A DNA stretch of 64,000 bases from an uncultured Mycoplasma sp. (GTDB lineage Bacteria > Bacillota_I > Bacilli_A > Mycoplasmatales > Metamycoplasmataceae): NCBI GenBank assembly GCA_947039505.1, contig CAMQYZ010000004.1, forward strand, positions 92,031 through 156,030. Direction: 5' to 3'. Made by a program: the position numbers and the translations under genes. Shown one piece after another: positions 43,427 to 57,142 of this stretch. Position 1 is the stretch's first letter. Each line of letters begins with the position of its first letter. The notes below the pieces were generated by a model that was not told the DNA's origin, did no database searches, and worked only from the letters and a program-made list of their open reading frames with translations.

Positions 43427-45809
43427 CAATGATAGTGCTTTCCTCTATTTTTTGTTCATCTTTTCAAACGTTATTGTTTCGTTTTACTTCAACCACTTTT
43501 CTTATAATGTTATTTTCATAACCCATTCATCTGTTATATTGATCTTTTGTAGAGTAAACATAATGATTTTCACTACACTTAAAGAATTCTTCTGATTGAG
43601 AAGATTTTTTTTGCTCTTCCAAATAATTTAATTCAAAATTTGATGCTTCAAAAGGTTTATTAGCATTTGATATTTTAGGAATAGATTCAAATAAATTAAT
43701 TGTATAAGGATGAATTGGATTAGCATAAACTTTAGATGTTTCTCCATATTCAACTATTTTTCCTAAATGCATAATATTAACTTTATCCGCTATATATTCA
43801 ACCATTGATAAGTCATGAGCTATAAATATTAAAGCAACATTTTTAGTTTTACATAAATCCTTTAACAAATTAACCACTTGCGCTTGAATCGAAATATCTA
43901 AAGAGGCAATAGGTTCATCAGCAATAATTAATTTTGGATTCGATATAAGAGCTCTAGCAATAACAATCCTCTGTCTTTGCCCTCCTGAAAATTCATGAGG
44001 ATATCTTCAAGCAAATTGTCTTAATAAGCCAACTTCTTCAAGAGATTTATAAATTTTTTCTTTTAACAATATTTTTTTAACAAATATTTTCGATAATTTA
44101 TTTGATTCAATACCCACCAAATGTTTCATTTTTAAAAAATCTGATTTTAAATTTATTATTTCTATTTCAAAAGATTTTAATGATTCTTTTTTCTGTTTTA
44201 CTTTATCATTATAAACACCTACAAGTTGTTTTGTTTTTTCCTTTGTGAATTCTTTTTCTAAACAATATTTCTTTAATTCCAAAATAAAATTATTGTGAAT
44301 CTCATCAAATTTATTGTTTAAAATATTAATTTCAATTTGATGCTTTTTATTTAATTCATGTTCTATTTGAATGTCTTCATTTAATAATTGCATTTCGCCT
44401 TCAAATTCTCTTAAGAAAATTTCTAAATTTCACTTATGTTCATCAACAGTATTTTGAAAATCCTTTTTAGCAGACAAAATATCAATATTTGTTTTATGAG
44501 GACTTGATTTAATTTTTAAAACTTGTGTTTTTTCATCTAAAGATATTTTATCCTTTATTATTAATTCATCAATAGTTGATTTATTAATTGATGATATATG
44601 GATAAAGTTTGAAATATTAAAATCAAAATTTACTTTGATTGTTTTTTTTACTTTTTTAACAAAAGAAGGTTCATCTATATCAATTTGTTTTAACATTTTC
44701 AAACAATGAAAAATACTTTCATTCAAAGTTATAATTAGTTTTTCAATATCTTGTAGAGATAAAAAGATTAGTTTTTCAATATTTATTTTTAATACATGGC
44801 ATGCATGTTTATAAACTAAAAATTTTATCTTTAGTTTATTGAATTTTATATAATCAGTTTCTTTATTAGCTAATTCATTAAAAGAAAGATAAGTGTTTTT
44901 ATATTCTAATAAATAAGATAGCAATATATTTTTAACATTTGAAATATCTTCACTCTGATTTTTTTTATCTTCTGAAATTTTAGCTTTTAATTTTGTTTTT
45001 TCCATACCTATTAAATATTTATTCAAAGATTGTGTAGAAAGTTCAATTGTTAAATCTAATTTTTCTTTTGATTTTTTTAACTTACTTTCATCTTCCACCA
45101 AATCATTATTTCGATAATTTTTCTGATACAAAAAATATTCTTGCAATAATTCTTCATTATTAACAAATACTTTTTTAACATAATATGATTCTTTTGATTG
45201 TCTTGAATCTAAAAAACTAAAATAAGAATTAAATATATTATCTATTTTATTATCCACAAAGTTAAATTTAAAATCCTTAAATTCATCACTTCATTCATCA
45301 ACAAAATCCTGCGATTGTGCATTTAACTCTTTTATGTTAGAGTATTCAATTTGCTTAACTTTTTTTTGAAAAGAATACTTAAAATTTTTTAAAACATCTT
45401 TTCAGTCTGTGAAAATATCATCATACTCATTTTTCATTATTTTATTAACAATTAACGGTTCTTTTAGTATTGAATAAATATTTTGTTGTCCATCTAATGA
45501 TGCATGAGGATCTTGAAAAATCATTTGCATATTTTTATGAAGAAACAAATTTCTTTTTTTCGATATTTTTTTTCCAGAAATAATTTGATTATCTAAAGAA
45601 ATATATCCTGAAAAATCACTATATAATCTGATTAATAGTCTTCCAACAGTTGTTTTTCCTGAACCAGATTCACCAATCAATCCCATTATTTCTCCTGGCT
45701 TTATAGTGAAATTAATTTTATCAATCGCTTTTACTACACCATGTTTAGTATGAAAGGATTTCTTCAAACCCTTTACAACCAATAAAGGTTCATTATTTTT
45801 ATTATTCAT
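43413..45809 (-). CDS. oppF: Oligopeptide ABC transporter ATP-binding protein OppF with about 450-aa insertion
   Basis: Walker A GLIGESGSGKTTVGRLL, Q-loop MIFQDPHASLDGQQN, signature HEFSGGQRQRIVIARALISNPKLIIADEPIASLD; four ORF fragments share a frame; 798 aa. Confidence 0.92.
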
Positions 45810-46893
45810 TAAACACCTTCTTAAAATAATTTAGTCTTGTTTCCAATTGAGAAGTTATTTCTACTTTTGGAGATCTTTCATCAAGTAATCATGTTGCTGC
45901 AAAATGAGTTTTTGAAATTTGAAATAATGGAGGTTCTTTCTTAAAATCTATTTCTAAAGCAAATTGATTTCTCGGAGCAAAAGGATCACCTGATGGTAAA
46001 TTAGCCATATCAGGAGGAGTTCCTGGAATATTAAATAATTTCTCATCTTTGCTTTCAGGAATAGATGAAATAAGTGCTCATGTATAAGGGTGAGCAGGTC
46101 TTGTAAAGATATCTTTTTTAGTTCCCGATTCTACAATTTTACCAGCATACATTACATATATATAATCACAAAATTTGGCAATAACTGAAATATTATGCGA
46201 AATAAATATAATGGAAATATTGTATTTTTGTCTAATATCTTCAAACAACGATAATACCGAAGCTTGAACTGTTGGATCTAATGCAGTTGTCGGTTCATCA
46301 GCAATTATTAATTCAGGCTTTGCGGCAACTATCATGGCAATAACTACTCTTTGTTTCATACCACCACTAAATGTATGTGGGTAAGAATTGAATTTTCCTT
46401 TAGCATCTCTAATTCCAAAAGATTCAAGCAAATCAATTAAGTATTCTGTTTTTTCTTTTATAGTAGGAAATTCTTCGCTATCTTTTAAAACATCAAGTAA
46501 TTGCTTTCCAATAGTTCTGGTAGGATTTAATGAAGTCAATGGATCTTGTGGAATATAACCTATTTTTTTTCCTCTTATTTTTGATCAATCTTTATTTTTT
46601 AAATCTTTAAGTGAAATGTCTTGCATATTCATTTCATCTGATTCAGTTATTGATAAATCATTAAGATTCATAAGAGCTTTTGAAGTAACTGATTTGCCTG
46701 ATCCGGATTCACCAACAAGACCGACTATTTGTCCTTTAAGAATTTTTAAATCCACACCTCTAACAATTCTTATTATTTTTTTTCTAGTTACATTAAAAGA
46801 AACATTTAAATTTTTAACATTTAACAAAACTTCGCTTTTTTGTGGACTATTTATTGTTAATTCAATTTCGTTTGATTGCTCAATGTTATTCAT
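45802..46893 (-). CDS. oppD: Oligopeptide ABC transporter ATP-binding protein OppD
   Basis: GLVGESGSGKSVTSKALM, IGYIPQDPLTSLNPTRTIGKQ, HTFSGGMKQRVVIAMIVAAKPELIIADEPTTALD. Confidence 0.95.
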
Positions 46894-48128
46894 TATTTAC
46901 CTCCTTTTAACTTTGGATCTAAAGCATCATGCAATCCATTTGCAATAAATTGAGTTGATAATGATATAAATAACAATATTAATGATGGTAATAATAATAT
47001 TCAAACATTGTTTTCCACTTGACTTCTTGCTTCATTTAAAACAGTTCCTAAGTTAGGTTCTCCACCATGTGGAATAAATCCTAAAAATGCCAAAGAGGAA
47101 ATAAAGAAAATAACAATCACTATTCTTTGAACTAATGATGTAGCCAATTTACCAATTATTGCAGGTAAAGCATGAGAGAATATTTGTCTATTTGTAGAAG
47201 CTCCGATTGATTTAGAAGCTAAAATATATTCTTGATCTTTTACTGTTATTATTCATAATCTTGTTTGATAAACAGGGGCTGTTCAACCAATAATTACTAG
47301 TGACAAGAATAAAGTTCCAAAATTAATATCCTTAAACAATGAAATTAATAGTAAAAATCAAATAATACTTGGTACATTTTTTATAATATCAATTATTCTT
47401 GTTAAAACTGTATCAATTCATGTTCCAGCATGAAAACCTAAATATGCACCAATCACAATACCTATCGCTGTTTCTGTAAAAGCAACTAAAATTGATAATA
47501 ACAACGAATCTCTAGTAGCTGTTCATGTTCTTGTTCAAATATCAATTCCTTCTTGAGTAGTACCTAATAAAGTACCAAAATTTTGGGCATCAGGATCTGA
47601 AATTTGTAATGTTGCATTTATTAAATCATATTTATTATAAGTAACTAATCAATCTCCACCAGGAGTTAATTCTTTTTTATCAAGAATGGGACCTAAAATC
47701 TTTTCAACATGTTCCAATTGAGTTATTGTCAAGACTTCTGTAACAATTGGAGCATAAGAAGGAGGTAAATTTGAAATAAATTGATAATCAATAGATAAAA
47801 TAACTTCATTAGAACCGAATTTCGAAATAGCAGGCGCTATTATTGATATTAATAAAATTGTTGAAAACACAAACAAAGAAACTAAAGCAAAATAATTTTT
47901 GAAAAATCTGCCTGCAATATCAACTGTAATTCTTTTTTGTTTACCACTCAAAGAACTCATTCCTGATGATCTTTCTAACTCTACAAAGCGAAACAAATTA
48001 TCATTTAATGAAAAGTCTAAATTCTCTTTTTCATATTGTTGATCAGTATGAATTAAGGTTGTTTCAACTTCTTTTTCTTCGATTCCAAATTCTTTATAAT
48101 CAAATTCATTGTCATTATCTTTATTCAT
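46893..48128 (-). CDS. oppC: Oligopeptide ABC transporter permease OppC
   Basis: DPDAQNFGTLLGTTQEGIDIWTRTWTATRDSLLLSILVAFTETAIGIVIGAYLG; DppC-like. Confidence 0.93.
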
Positions 48129-49260
48129 CTTCTTCAACCTCCTTTGTATAATTTGTAGCTTCAACAAAAGACTCTACATCTAAAGTTGCGGTGTCATAAT
48201 AAGATTTATCAACCAAAATTCCATTTTTCTTATTTTTCATTGCTAATTTGTAATTCTTATAAACTTTTAATCTATTTATTAAATCATTTACATAATTGAT
48301 CTTATCTTTTTCAATAAACATAATTCTTGGATCAATGACAATGTACAAGAAATCCAACAATATTTGAATAGCCAAAGATATTGAAGCATAAAACATAATC
48401 GAAAACATTATTATATTGATTTCACCATTTGGAAATGCTTGAATAATTACAGAAGAAGAACCTGGCACATTAAAAAATTGCTCAATAACCACATTACCCG
48501 CTAATAAAACAACAAATGAAGGTAACATAAATGAAATAATTGGAATTGATATGTTTCTTAAAATATGTTTGAAAAAGATGTCAATACTTGACAAACCTTT
48601 TCCTTTTGCGATCAATACTTGGTTGGATGTTAATATTGAAATAAGTTGATTTCTAACTAAAATTGTATATGCTGCAAGAGAAGCAAGTGTAACAGTTAAA
48701 ATTGGTAACATCAGTGATTTTAAAGATAAAAGTCAACCAACATCTTCTGGTAGTTTAAAGTCAAACAAAATTAAACCATTTGAATTAACGGCAATCAATA
48801 TCATAATTGGTGCTATTACAAATGATGGTAAACCAATGAAAGTTACAACAAAAATATTAACAACAGCTTCGATTCAAGTACCTCTTTTATAACCAGCTAA
48901 TACTCCCAAACCTGTCCCTATTATTGAAGAAAAGACTAATGCTGGAACCGTTATTAAAAGTGTTCATTTCAAAGGAACAAAAAAGAATGTAGGAATAGAA
49001 ACAGATTCTCCACCTTGTGGAACATATATTTTACCAAAGGAACCATTAAAAATATCTCCAATATACCTACCAAATCTTATAAGTACTGGATCATTTAATC
49101 CTGCTTTTTGAGCTAATTCTGCAGCATTTTCAGGATCTCCGCCTGAAAATGGATTTTTTGAAAATGATGCAACTAAAAGATAAACCAAAGTTATTAAAAT
49201 TATCATTGTAAGAATAGCCAATGCTACTCTCTTCAAAACATATCTAAACATTTTTATCAC
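48121..49260 (-). CDS. oppB: Oligopeptide ABC transporter permease OppB
   Basis: MFRYVLKRVALAILTMIILITLVYLLVASF...LPILTVTLASLAAYTILVRNQLISILTSNQVLIAKGKGLS. Confidence 0.93.
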
Positions 49261-51913
49261 CTAATCTTATGTCAGATAAATACAAAATTCCCGATTCTGT
49301 TGTTGGATATAAGTATTCAGGCAATACCAAAGATAATGAAGTTGAGTTAGAATCATCAATTGAAATATCGCTTTCCATTGCAAACCCAGCAATAATATTT
49401 AGTTCGACAATTAAATTTGTAATTTGATCAACTTGCAATTCTTCTTGATACATTAAAAAGAACTTAGCTAATTCAGTACTTATGGCAAAATTTCCAAATT
49501 TACTATCAATATTATTATTATCATCATTAGTAAATGAAACTCAATTTTCAACTTTAAGATTATCAGGTAATTCAGGATTCATTACTTCTTTTAATCTATC
49601 TGAAAGTTTTGTAAATTCAGGACTTTGACTTCTTAATTTTGTATTAGTAATATTTGAATAAAGTGAAAATGCACCCAATAATGATATTCCTTTACCATGA
49701 GAAATTCCGTCCAAGAAACTCCCAATTCCCTCATAATCATAACCTCAACCATTAAAGTCAGAAACTCCCTTATTATCATTTACTGCTTGTATCATTTCAT
49801 CTCTATTATTAGGCACATATACACTAGGTTTTAAACGACCCTTGCTATCTAATAATTTTATAGTTTTAACAACCATATCTAATTGATCTATTTTTATTTT
49901 ATTAGAACTAGCATCGGCGTGCGGATATACAATGCTTCATTCTAAGGGTTTACTTGCAACAACGCCCTCTCTATCCAATAATTCTTCCACCAATTTTTTA
50001 ATTTCTAAAAAATTTTTATTTTTATATTGCTCATCAATACTTGAAGAATTATCTAAAAACAATTGTTTCATTTCTTTTTCAGTAGTTTGTACTTTTCTGC
50101 CATCTTTACCAAAATAACCAACTGCATTAACACGTTCCGCATTATCAAAAGGAGTAGATTCACTATATCTAGAACTATACATTGCATTTGGAGCTGTATG
50201 ATTCAATCATAATTGTTTCAATCCTTTTGTTGAATTATTTATAAATGTAAATCAATTAATAGAAGCATTTAATAATGTTCTTAATTCAAAACCAGAACCA
50301 TTAAAAAACGAATTAGTTGTGTTAGCAATTCCAGATTTTAATTCTTGAATAGTTGAACCGTACATAATTTTTGCATATGATTCATTAAAAAAATAATTAC
50401 CAGTTTCATTAGCACTAAATTTTCTAGGATCAGTTGCAAGCAAAGTTCTTTGAACTAATTGTGTTTTATTTAACTGTTTAACTTGTAATAAACCTTTTTC
50501 TATAGCAAATTCATCATTTCCTTCAAGACCAAATATCTTTATTTTTTGTTGCTGAGTTAAAGAATTGTAAGGCATTTCTGAAACTGTTCCTTCAAAAAAA
50601 TTATTAAATAATTGATCATTAAATGTTGGCGAAGTAGAGTATTCAAATATTATTCTTTCCAAAGTATTTGTTTCATTCAAAAATTCTTTATTAGCAAAAT
50701 GAATATTTTTCTTAAATACAATTCTATTTTCCCCTGAAGAAATCGGTATATAAGATGAAGCGAAAAGATTATCTGATCTTTTTTGGCCATATACATATAT
50801 ACCAAATTTATTTGCATCACCTAAAATTTTTTCACCTGATGGCAAACTTGTAGGATATATTTTGTCATTATTTTTAGCAACTAATTCATCAATAAATTGA
50901 GATGGTGCGGCTGATAATAAAAATGAATTTAAAAACGCTTTATCTAATAAAGATTTAAAACTTGGACTTGTTTCGTCGCTCAAAGCAGTTATATTGAACA
51001 CATCAGTTGAAACTCCATCAATATCAACCTTTTGAATTGTCTTACTTTCATCCCTTAAAGCTAAAGCATCAATACCAAATAAACCCAAAAGATAATCATT
51101 AGGATATTCCTTTTCATTAGTAAATCTTGATGTAGTACTTGTTGTTTCAATAAAATATTGATCAAGAGTTTCAGAACCACCATGTGAACGTCTATATTTT
51201 GTATCAAATAATCAAGTTCTCATATAAGAATAATAGAAATCTCTTACATTAATTTTATATTTTGTTTGATTACCATTATGATCTACTCAAGAAACGTCGT
51301 CGCGAACAGTGAATCCAAGTGAATTCAACAAATATACACCTTCTGAACTAGGTTTTAATTCTCCATCAACTAAATTAGCCCTACCCTCTGATAATAAATT
51401 AGCAAAATTATCATGATTAATTGATTTTTTATTATTTGACTCTAATTTTATAACTTCTGGTTTATCGATCATACTAATAGAATGATCTATTTCAGAATCA
51501 TCACTATTAAATATTACTTGAACTGTTTCATTACTTGCATTTTTAAATGTTAAGATTATTTCTTTTGCTAATTCTAAAGAGCGTTTTGATTTAGATGATT
51601 GTGCAACAACTAATTGTCCAAGATCATTTTTAACAAATTTAGTTTCTCCAACAGTTTTTTCCCTAATTAAATTTGCAGTCATCAAACCCTCAGGTGTTTT
51701 TGTAGCAGTGGGTCCATAAGTAGCACTTGTATCAAAATAATAACCACCCAAAGTTAAGGGTGTACTATTTCTTATTAAATATTCTTTTTTATCTGTAATA
51801 TTCTTTAAATCTCCTGCAGAGAAATAAAGCCCTGCACTAGTTCCAAAGATTGCAGCCAAACCTGTCGAGATCCCCAATCATAATATTAAATTTTTCTTAC
51901 TTGATTTTGTCAT
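49244..51913 (-). CDS. oppA: Oligopeptide ABC transporter substrate-binding protein OppA (889 aa)
   Basis: MTKSSKKNLILWLGISTGLAAIFGTSAGLYFSAG..., long extracytoplasmic domain, first gene of oppABCDF order; four ORF fragments in one frame. Confidence 0.85.
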
Positions 51914-51982
51914 ATTTTTACCTTTATATTTTTTATTTTATTTTATTTTTTACTTATTTTTATTATTCAACTTACTTAATTC

Positions 51983-52942
51983 TTAATTAAAGTAACCATT
52001 GGTTTGTTTACCTGTTATTAAAGGAGTAACAATTTTTGTCGCAAATGATATTATTAATAAATTCATTCAAATTTTAATCGGAGAAGACACAAATGAAACT
52101 AAGAATGATACTCAAAAATTAATTCCCACTGTTGCTTTATCGGCCAACGCAATTAATGGAATATTTATAAATTCAGTTAATATAATAAACATCAATAATG
52201 GAACCATTTTAATATAGTTGTGTGGTTTCATAGAAAATCTACACACTATTAAAAAAATTATAATCAATAAAAATCCCACTCACACAAACATTAAAAATAC
52301 TATTCTATTTTGTAAAAATGAAAAATTTTCAAAAGCTGATTGAAGTATCTCTGGAGTTAGAAATTTTTCAAACAATATTGTAATGGTGAAAGCAATTGCT
52401 AAAGTGAACATTATAGAAGAAAGAAGATTGAAATTTAATAATTTTAATTCTTTGGTTTTTTCATCTTTAAGATAAAAAATTTTATTATCAATTTTTTTTA
52501 TTTTGTCAAGAATGGTTATGGCATTGTTGGACTTTAAGTCATTGCCGTATTCTGAAATTAATTTATGATTTAATTGAATTTTTTTAATATTATATTTTTT
52601 AACTTGTATTTTTTTTGTAAATTTAGGATTAAATTTTTTAAAGTAAAATCAAGCAAATATTCCAGGAATCATCCCCGAAATAGCTAAGGCGAGAGAATAA
52701 ATAGGATTGTAAAATACCGGGACAAATAAAAATGTCATAATATCTGTTATAAAACCAATTATAAATCCAATGCCTGGACCAAATAGAAATCCTGTTATTT
52801 TAACTGGCAAACCAGCTAATGAAAGTTTGAAATTGGGTAAAGAAGATATCGCTGCGGCTTGGGCACCAATTACAACGAATGCTATAGATGTTGCTATAAG
52901 AATTGCAATAAAAGCAATTCTTTTTGAATTTCATCTTTTCAT
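51983..52942 (-). CDS. Folate-type ECF transporter S component (FolT-like)
   Basis: MKRWNSKRIAFIAILIATSIAFVVIGAQAAAISSLPNFKLSLAGLPVKITGFLFGPGIGFIIGFITDIMTFLF. Confidence 0.75.
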
Positions 52943-53034
52943 TTTTACCTTTCTTAACTTATTAATTATAGAGTAATTAATACAATGTAAAACAATTAAA
53001 TTAAAAATTCTTAAAAAATGATATTATTATACAT

Positions 53035-53883
53035 ATGAAAAAAATAGCAATAGTATTAGATTCTTTTTCTGGTCTGTATAAAAAAGATATTGAAGATATT
53101 GAAGATATTTACTTTCTTTCTTTACAAGTTGAAGTAGATAATCAACAAATCCAAGAAGGAATCAAAATCCCTACACAAACTTTGATAAATCAAATTATAA
53201 ATGGAGCTCAATGCTCAACTTCTCTTCCTGCTTTATCGCACATGCAAGACTTAATTGATAAATTATTGAAAGAATATGAACATATAATTTTCTTACCCAT
53301 TCCAAAAACTATGTCAGGAACTCTTGATACCTTATTAGCATTTACAAAAAAATACCAAAATGTAACAATTTTTGAAAATCATTTTATTGGAAATACTTAT
53401 TTAGAAGTTGCTCAACACGCAATTAAAATGATGAAAAATAATTCTAGCATAAAAGATGTTTTATCTTTTATTGAAAATATGAACAACAATACTATTGGAT
53501 ATGTTATTCCCAATGACTTAAAACCAGTTATTGATTCAGGAAGACTTAAAGGAATTAAAAAACATATTATTACATCAGGTAATTTTTCCTTAATAATTAA
53601 AGTTTATAATAAATTATCAGTGTCTGGAATAGCAAGATCTAAAAAATCAGCTATCAAAAAAACATTTCTTAAAATCGAAAAATTTTGTTCAGAAAATATT
53701 TTAGAAAATGGTTACTCATATAAAATAATTTATGGTTATGAAGATACATTTTTAAAATTAGCAAAAGAATATATGAAAGAAAATTTAATTGAATTAGCAT
53801 TTGAAATGAAAACTTCCTTATCAACATTTATACACACAGGCTATGGTTCTATATACATTGGAATTACTCCAAAAATTTCATAA
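53035..53883 (+). CDS. DegV family (fatty-acid binding) protein
   Basis: MKKIAIVLDSFSGLYKKDIEDIEDIYFLSLQVEVDNQQIQEG...ISSGLSGT-equivalent PKTMSGTLDTLL; PVIDSGRLKG. Confidence 0.9.
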   Translation: MKKIAIVLDSFSGLYKKDIEDIEDIYFLSLQVEVDNQQIQEGIKIPTQTLINQIINGAQCSTSLPALSHMQDLIDKLLKEYEHIIFLPIPKTMSGTLDTLLAFTKKYQNVTIFENHFIGNTYLEVAQHAIKMMKNNSSIKDVLSFIENMNNNTIGYVIPNDLKPVIDSGRLKGIKKHIITSGNFSLIIKVYNKLSVSGIARSKKSAIKKTFLKIEKFCSENILENGYSYKIIYGYEDTFLKLAKEYMKENLIELAFEMKTSLSTFIHTGYGSIYIGITPKIS

Positions 53884-53886
53884 ATT

Positions 53887-54285
53887 TTAATTTAATGTTT
53901 CTTTTATTTTGGTTTTTATAACCTCTTTTTTTTCATAATAATTAACGAAAATATTAACAGGTATTACTACAAATACTAATGGAATAATGATTAATATTCT
54001 ATATCATCTATCATCACCTTGTAATCAAGAACTTAAAAAAATAGCCATAAAGCAAACCAATATAGGAATTACAAATGTCATAATAGACATTTTTAATATT
54101 TTAAAATATATTAAAAATAAAGTTATTGTAATTATAACAATAATAAAAACTAACGCTATCAATATATTATATCCAAGTGATAATGGAGGTGTTTTTCCAA
54201 AATCTTTACCTAGAAAAACCCACATAAAAAAAGAAGGGATGGCAACTACAAATAAAGTGTATGCAGGTTTTATTCAACTTTTCAT
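53887..54285 (-). CDS. Small membrane protein
   Basis: MKSWIKPAYTLFVVAIPSFFMWVFLGKDFGKTPPLSLGYNILIALVFIIVIITITLFLIYF...; TGA=Trp. Confidence 0.6.
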
Positions 54286-54316
54286 ACGTGTATTTAAAAT
54301 TGAAATATCTTTTTTA

Positions 54317-56056
54317 TTATTTTTCAAGATAAAAAGCTTTCAAATAACTAATAATATCTTTTTTATCAATAGTTTCTTTTTGCTCAGAACCATAGAATCT
54401 TAAAGATAACTTATCACCTTTGACTTCTTCATCGCCAATAATTATTTGAATTTTTGTTTTCATTATTTGAGCTTCTCTAATTTTTTTGGACATTCTTTCA
54501 TTTCGATCATCAACATTAACATAAATATTTTCTTTTTTTAATAAATCATAAATTTGATTAACATAGTCATTATGTCTATTATCAATAGGTATTATAGTAA
54601 CTTGTCTTGGAGATAATCAAAAAGGAAGATTGCCTTTTGATTGCTCTAATAATATTGCCAAAAATCTTTCATAAGTTCCTATTAATCCTCTATGTATTAG
54701 AACGGGTGTTTCAAATTTGCCTTCTTCATTGATATACTGTAAATCAAAATTTTTAGGTAATAAAAAATCTAATTGTAATGTTGACATAGTGATTTCATGA
54801 CCAAGAACAGTTTTAATTTGGATGTCGATTTTAGGTCCATAAAAAGCAGCCTCACCTTTCATTTCTACATAATCAATTTTCAATTCTTTCAAAACTTGCC
54901 TTAAACCATTTTCAGCTTCATTTCACATTTCATCATCATCAAAATATTTTTCTTTATTAAGTGGATCACGAACAGAAAAAGATACATATGCAATATCTAT
55001 ATTAAAAATTTTCAAGGCTTCTGAAATCAAACTATAATTTCACTTAAATTCCATTACTATTTGATCTCTTCTAGCAAAAATATGTCCTTCTGTTAATTGC
55101 ATACTTCTTACTCTTTCCATACCTGTAAGAGCTCCAGATTTTTCATATCTAAATAAATTAGATTGTTCAGAATATCTAATTGGTAATTCACGATAAGATC
55201 TTCTAGTTGAATTATATATCAAAATATGATGAGGACAAGTCATAGGACGCAGAACTAATTTTTCTTCTTCCACTTCTATTGGCGAAAACATATCATCTTT
55301 ATAATGATCTCAATGACCTGATTTTACATACAATTCTTTTTCTCCAACTATCGGAGTCAAAACTTCTGTAAATCCATATTTATCATCTAATTCAAGAATT
55401 TTTTTCTCAATTCTTCTTTTTATTTTCATTCCATCTTCTAATCAAATAGGAAAGCCTTGTCCTGAAAATTTATCAAACATAAAAAGATTAAGTTCTTTCC
55501 CCAATTTTCTATGGTCTCTTTCTTTACGTTCAGCAATAATTTCCAAAAATGAACTTAATTCTTCTAAAGTATTTCAAGCAGTTCCATAAATTCTTGTTAA
55601 TTGTTCATTTTTAGAATTACCTCTTCAATATGCTCCTGATAACGACAATAATTTAAAATGTTTCGCTTCTTTAATTGCATTAACATGACCACCTGCACAC
55701 AAATCAACAAATAAATCTTTTTTAAGATTAGGATCAGTTATAGAATAAAAAGTAACTTCTTTTCCTTGAGAAATAAATTCATCATTCAATTCTTTCTTTA
55801 AAGGTTGGTAATTGAAATTATATTTATAATCATATTCCTTCTTTGACATTACAAATGCATTTGCAACAATTTTATTCATTTGTTTTTCTATTTTAATTAA
55901 ATCTGATTCCAATAGAGGTTTCGAAAATTTAAAATCATAATAAAAACCTTCTTTTGTTGGAGGTCCAAATCCTAAAATGGTATCAGGATATAATTTTAAT
56001 ACAGCCATTGCCAATATGTGTGATGTAGTATGATTGAGTTCTTTATTAAATTTCAT
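54317..56056 (-). CDS. thrS: Threonyl-tRNA synthetase (no N-terminal TGS domain)
   Basis: [110 protein letters not shown]. Confidence 0.96.
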
Positions 56057-56091
56057 TTTTTTTCCTTCATTATTTTTATTTCAATTGCAAA

Positions 56092-57090
56092 TTAATCAAA
56101 AGATTTAAATCCAATTTTATCCATTATCTTTGCAATATTGTTATTAGCAATCCTGTTTGCTTTAATGGCTCCTTCATTAGATATTTTCTTTAAATTAATT
56201 AATGATTCAGCATATTTTTTTTGTATTTTAATCAAAAATTCTTGTACAACACTTCCTACAGCTTCTTTAAATTCTTTATAATTAGCATGAATAAAAGTTT
56301 TTTCTGCATCTTTAATTGATATCTCTTTTAGTGATGCATATATCACCAATAAATTTTTAACTCCAGGTTTGTCATCTGAATAATATACTTTATTCTCGCT
56401 ATCAGTAACTGCTTTTTGTATTTTATTAAAAGCCACATCAGGGTCATCCAATAAAAATATTGATGCATTTTTATCATTATCTGATTTTGACATTTTTGAA
56501 TTAGGATCTTTTAAAGACATTATTTTAGAACCCAATTCTGCAAAAATAGGTTTTGGTTCAATTAAATCTAAATTATATTTTTTATTAAATCTATTTGCCA
56601 AAGTTTTCGTTAATTCTAGATGTTGTTTTTGATCTATTCCAACAGGAACAAATTCTGGATTATAAATTAAGATATCGGCCGCCATTAGAGTTGGATATAC
56701 AAATAATCCAGTTGATATATTTTCAGTTCCATTATCTTGTTTAGTTTTTATCGATTTATCTTTGAATTGAGTCATTCGTGATAATTCACCCATACTAGTA
56801 TTTGTAATAGTTAATCAATTTAATAACATGTGTGCAATAATGTCTGATTGGAAAAAAATAGTTGCTTTATTAGGATCAAGACCACATGCAAGATAAAGAG
56901 CAAAAATATCTTTTCTGTTCTTGTCTAAATCATCAGGTTTAATTTGAGAAGTAAGTGCATGAAGGTCAGCAACAAAAACAAACATTTCATAATTGTCTTG
57001 ATGTTTAATAAAATTTTTTATTGCTCCAATATAATTCCCTATTGTCAAGGAACCAGTTGCAGTAATTCCACTTACCATTCTTTTTTTCAT
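56092..57090 (-). CDS. trpS: Tryptophanyl-tRNA synthetase
   Basis: MKKRMVSGITATGSLTIGNYIGAIKNFIK, VPVGIDQKQHLELTKTLANRFN, SKMSKSDND. Confidence 0.96.
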
Positions 57091-57142
57091 ACTTCTTAAT
57101 AAAATTATATATTATTATTAATATTAAGAAGGAAGTATTTTT

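Noticed and set aside
53085-53110. gatattgaagatattgaagatatt repeat at the degV 5' end
   Set aside because: Short 9-bp in-frame repeat (DIEDIED); too little to claim function.
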